From a virus, in IMG/VR virus record IMGVR_UViG_3300006923_000126, positions 1-23,908 of that record: a DNA stretch of 23,908 nt; one strand, 5' to 3'. The notes beneath the pieces were generated by a model. The model was given only the letters and a program-made list of their open reading frames with translations. It was not told where the DNA came from and did no database searches. Below, piece by piece: positions 21,424 through 23,908 of this stretch. The position numbers and the translations under genes are program-made. Numbering within the stretch: position 1 is the stretch's first letter; each line of letters begins with the position of its first letter.

Positions 21424-21987
21424 ATGTTATTAAACACTCCGAAGCAATACGTAGACTATTTGTGCAAACACAATATAAGTCCTACACAATTTCTATTCTT
21501 ATATATTATTTATGAAAACGACTATGCATCCTTGTATAAGTACGTACATGAGAATGGTGGTTTTGAATTGAAAGATTTAGAAGACTTAGCTGATCGTGGG
21601 TATTTAATTAACGAGGGAAGTAGCAATACTTCTTGGGCGGATAATTATCGTGTTACTAACAAGTTCATAAAAGAACTATACAACACTGATATATCTACAG
21701 CATATGACGAATTCTTTGAGGCTTATCCACTACAGATCTACATTAATGGTAAGAAATTACCTGGTAGAAATGCTACAATGAAAACCAGAACTTTTTACAA
21801 GAAAAACATTGCACCTAAACGTGCTTTGCATACTAAAGTAATGGAATGTTTAGAATGGGCAAAGAACAATGCTCAAATACACATGGGCATGGAAAAGTGG
21901 ATAGAAACAGAACAATGGAAAACAGTAGAACAATTAATGAAAACAGATATAGATGGATTTGAATCTCCAAACGACAAAGTTTACTAG
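21424..21987 (+). CDS. winged-helix-like replication protein, loader candidate
   Basis: This 187-aa protein has an N-terminal region of helices resembling a winged helix (TPKQYVDYLCKHNISPTQFL, then LYKYVHENGGFELKDLEDLA, DRGYLINEG and YRVTNKFIKEL). A middle segment DEFFEAYPLQIYINGKKLPG is followed by a helical C-terminus rich in Trp and acidic residues (WIETEQWKTVEQLMKT). It lies between an SF2 helicase and a DnaB-like helicase and overlaps the latter by 35 bases. Helicase loaders and DnaD-like proteins often combine a winged helix with a helical domain and lie next to the replicative helicase. A loader or primase-accessory role is therefore the best guess. No ATPase motif is present, so it would not be a DnaC-type loader. 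Confidence 0.5.
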   Translation: MLLNTPKQYVDYLCKHNISPTQFLFLYIIYENDYASLYKYVHENGGFELKDLEDLADRGYLINEGSSNTSWADNYRVTNKFIKELYNTDISTAYDEFFEAYPLQIYINGKKLPGRNATMKTRTFYKKNIAPKRALHTKVMECLEWAKNNAQIHMGMEKWIETEQWKTVEQLMKTDIDGFESPNDKVY

Positions 21988-22915
21988 TTTACAAATAAAG
22001 ACAGCAGAACAAGCTATTAAAGAAGCCGACAAGTTTCTCTACGAAGGAGCAACAGGTCAGCGTCCCTTCTTAGCTACACGCTGGCAGAAAGTAAACACTA
22101 TGCTACTCGGGGGTTTTCATTTCGGTCAAACCTATTTCATTGCAGGAGCATCAGGTCATGGTAAATCATTCTTTACCAACATGTTGCACACTGACTTTAC
22201 ATCTAATTATTTAGGTAATCAAGATGTGAAGGTTTTACATTTTTCCTTCGAGATGCATGCAAAGGACGAGATGATTCGTAAGATGAGTCAACTAGGTAAA
22301 GTAGACTATCGCAAATTAGTTTCATCCGACAATCCTTTGACAGAACAAGAACTTGAAGAACTTAGAAATGAGTACTCCAGGATGAAAAATGAAAACGTTT
22401 ATTATGTAGAAACCCCTTCTAATAGGGATAGAATCTATGCAACTATCAATGATTTTTGCAAAGAGTTTAAAGACTCTAAGGTTGTTATCTCATTAGACCA
22501 CACCTTGTTAGTTAACCCTAACCCCGGTGAAAACGAAATACAATCTCTTGCTGAGTTGGGTAAAATGTTTATCCAGGTAAGAAAAGAATTTCAAACATGT
22601 AACATTCTTATTGGTCAGATGAATGACAAGATGGAGAGTAAGGAGCGGAGAGATCCAACTAACCCTTCATTGCATTATCCAACTAAGACAGATATACATG
22701 GTTCAAAACAAATTTATCACGCAGCTGATGTAGTGATGGTATTACACCAGCCGATATTATTAAACATAGAGCACTATGGTAAGAAGAGATTTCCTACCAC
22801 TGATCTTGTTGCCTTACACTGTTTGAAGAACAGAACAGGTACAGCAGGTCTAGTACGCCTTAAGAATAATCTATCACACGGTAGGTTTGAAGATTACAGT
22901 TCAACTTTATTTTAA
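21953..22915 (+). CDS. DnaB-like replicative helicase, RecA-fold domain
   Basis: This 320-aa protein corresponds to the C-terminal ATPase domain of DnaB-type (SF4) helicases, with a short N-terminus instead of the usual primase-binding domain. Walker A is GASGHGKS at 65-72. The catalytic Glu region is HFSFEM at 96-101 (Glu 100). Walker B is VVISLDH, with Asp 182. GQMND at 221-225 stands for the sensor motif, and KNRTGTAGLVRLKNN near the end contains the arginine finger region. In a hexamer it would unwind DNA ahead of the polymerase. No primase appears in the window. The ATG at 21953 overlaps the previous gene by 35 bases; no later start could retain the whole domain. Confidence 0.85.
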   Translation: MDLNLQTTKFTSLQIKTAEQAIKEADKFLYEGATGQRPFLATRWQKVNTMLLGGFHFGQTYFIAGASGHGKSFFTNMLHTDFTSNYLGNQDVKVLHFSFEMHAKDEMIRKMSQLGKVDYRKLVSSDNPLTEQELEELRNEYSRMKNENVYYVETPSNRDRIYATINDFCKEFKDSKVVISLDHTLLVNPNPGENEIQSLAELGKMFIQVRKEFQTCNILIGQMNDKMESKERRDPTNPSLHYPTKTDIHGSKQIYHAADVVMVLHQPILLNIEHYGKKRFPTTDLVALHCLKNRTGTAGLVRLKNNLSHGRFEDYSSTLF

Positions 22916-22925
22916 AATTAATTAT

Positions 22926-23597
22926 ATGGAATTACCAAAAACAGTAGTAAAATCAAAAACAATTAACCCTAGCCTCTTGACTATATTTGGTCAATCAAAG
23001 GCAGGTAAGACAACAATGTTGTCAAAACTCGAAGGGTGTCTAATTATAGATACCGAACGAGGTAGTAAATACCTTGACGCTTTAAAAGTAGAGGTAACAT
23101 CAACATCAGATTTAAAAAAACTAGTAGGTGCACTTAAAGCAGAGCCTAATAGATATAAATATATTGCGCTTGACACAATTGACAATGTAGTATCATGGAT
23201 AGAGAAAGATATTGCAAGAGAAAACAATTTAGATTCTTTTGCTAAACTTCCTTTTGGTGATGGTTACAATCAAGTGCGTACAAGAGTTATGGGTTTAATT
23301 GACGCCCTATTAACTTGTAGTGAACATATCATTCTTGTAGGGCATAGAAAGAAGACAATCATAGGAACGGACTCAGTAGAAGTTAACGTAAGCAGTTTAG
23401 ATCTTTCAGGTAAACTTAAGAATTATGTCATGGCTAAGTCAGATGCAATTGGTTTTGTATATAGAAACGAAGAAAATGTGTTGAGCATTTCTTTTGAAGC
23501 TTCCAACGAAATAGAAGCAGGTACACGTTTACCTCATCTAGCAGGTAAGATTTTACCCTTCGATTGGAAGAAAATATATAAAACAAGTATAAAATAA
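22926..23597 (+). CDS. Sak4-like RecA-fold ATPase
   Basis: I start this at the ATG at 22926 (223 aa), 10 bases after the preceding stop, and not at a TTG inside that gene. Walker A is GQSKAGKTT at 22-30 and Walker B ends in YIALDT (Asp 83). The size and the motif layout match phage AAA_24/Sak4-type proteins, which are RecA-like and promote single-strand annealing recombination, often beside an SSB. A short C-terminal part has beta-like segments (GFVYRNEENVLSISFEASNE). It follows the DnaB-like helicase in the same operon and precedes a possible SSB by 79 bases, a known arrangement. A role in recombination-dependent replication or repair is inferred from family knowledge. Confidence 0.75.
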   Translation: MELPKTVVKSKTINPSLLTIFGQSKAGKTTMLSKLEGCLIIDTERGSKYLDALKVEVTSTSDLKKLVGALKAEPNRYKYIALDTIDNVVSWIEKDIARENNLDSFAKLPFGDGYNQVRTRVMGLIDALLTCSEHIILVGHRKKTIIGTDSVEVNVSSLDLSGKLKNYVMAKSDAIGFVYRNEENVLSISFEASNEIEAGTRLPHLAGKILPFDWKKIYKTSIK

Positions 23598-23676
23598 CAG
23601 AAGATTCTGCTGTTTATTTTGTATATTAGTAGTCAATATAACAATAAAACAAAATTTTAATTTTTAAAAAGCAATT

Positions 23677-23908
23677 ATGTATCAATTACAAGAAACACAA
23701 ACAAGCGCTCCTAGTTATAAACTAATGAGCCCGGGTATCAACGAGAACGTTCAACTAGTAGATGTCACTTTTGACACTCTTAGACAAGACGGAACAGGTG
23801 GTAACGTTGTTAGATTCTACTTCCAAGATGAAGAAGGAGCTAAATTTACACATACACAAATGGAAGTTACAAGTTTAGAAAGACTACAAGAGTCTTCTAA
23901 GAATGCAG
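23677..23908 (+). CDS. likely OB-fold or SSB-like protein, 3' end cut by window
   Basis: The first 77 codons lie in the window and the frame stays open at its end. The start (MYQLQETQTSAPSYKLMSPG) is followed by strands INENVQLVDVTFDTL, GNVVRFYFQDEEG and AKFTHTQMEV. Phage SSB-like or DUF669-type proteins next to Sak4 ATPases share this form: a short tail, then V.L..V....... (N/G)....F.F....G....... . An A/T-rich leader of 79 bases precedes it, with a TTAATTTTTAA string also found in the capsid-type leader. The C-terminus, which would show whether an acidic tail exists, is outside the window. It competes with the gene at 15621 for the role of SSB. Confidence 0.5.
   Translation, partial: MYQLQETQTSAPSYKLMSPGINENVQLVDVTFDTLRQDGTGGNVVRFYFQDEEGAKFTHTQMEVTSLERLQESSKNA

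Noticed and set aside
1-23908. CRISPR array, tRNA genes, insertion sequences, integrase or attachment sites
   Set aside because: No regularly spaced repeats, cloverleaf-like sequences, transposase or integrase motifs were seen by eye on either strand. A tRNA scan was not possible.

Overview
The window is part of a tailed bacteriophage genome that looks like a crAss-like phage (Crassvirales) infecting a Bacteroidota host. The evidence is the terminase, portal, acidic scaffold and major capsid block in crAss-like order and style, a family A DNA polymerase with an SF2 helicase, a DnaB-like helicase and a Sak4-like ATPase, a RepL-like winged-helix protein, A/T-rich leaders without Shine-Dalgarno sequences, and one good match to the Bacteroidota promoter form (TTTC, 19 bases, TATATTTG). 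Ordinary TAA, TAG and TGA stops are used, so there is no sign of stop-codon recoding. Names rest on reading motifs by eye; no database search was run.

The genome is organised in two divergent arms. The leftward arm (minus strand, 13550 down to 1) starts with small, tightly overlapping accessory genes: a 48-aa protein, a RepL-like winged-helix protein, a possible Acb2/Tad1-type anti-defence protein, a second winged-helix protein, a very basic 50-aa protein, an HU/IHF-like protein, a possible small terminase and a zinc-ribbon protein. It continues into packaging and head genes: TerL, portal, scaffold, major capsid protein, two further head or neck proteins, an abundant-looking 261-aa structural protein, and a metallophosphoesterase that runs off the window. 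The capsid gene and the 261-aa gene carry the same 35-base leader, and each transcription unit ends in a strong hairpin terminator.

The rightward arm (plus strand, 14014 to 23908) holds small early genes separated by intrinsic terminators, then the replication and recombination set: a possible SSB with an acidic tail ending in Phe, PolA with 3'-5' exonuclease, a DUF932-like protein, an SF2 helicase, a winged-helix-like protein, a DnaB-like helicase, a Sak4-like RecA-fold ATPase, and the start of a likely OB-fold or SSB-like protein.

Between the arms, from 13551 to 14553, lies repeat-rich DNA: a 20-bp direct repeat with inverted ends, three copies of an 18-mer, a pentamer array and a perfect 12-bp palindrome. 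It probably carries the divergent promoters and operators and may be the replication origin. The most unusual non-coding element is a pseudoknot-capable structured RNA at 15529-15601, just before the possible SSB gene.
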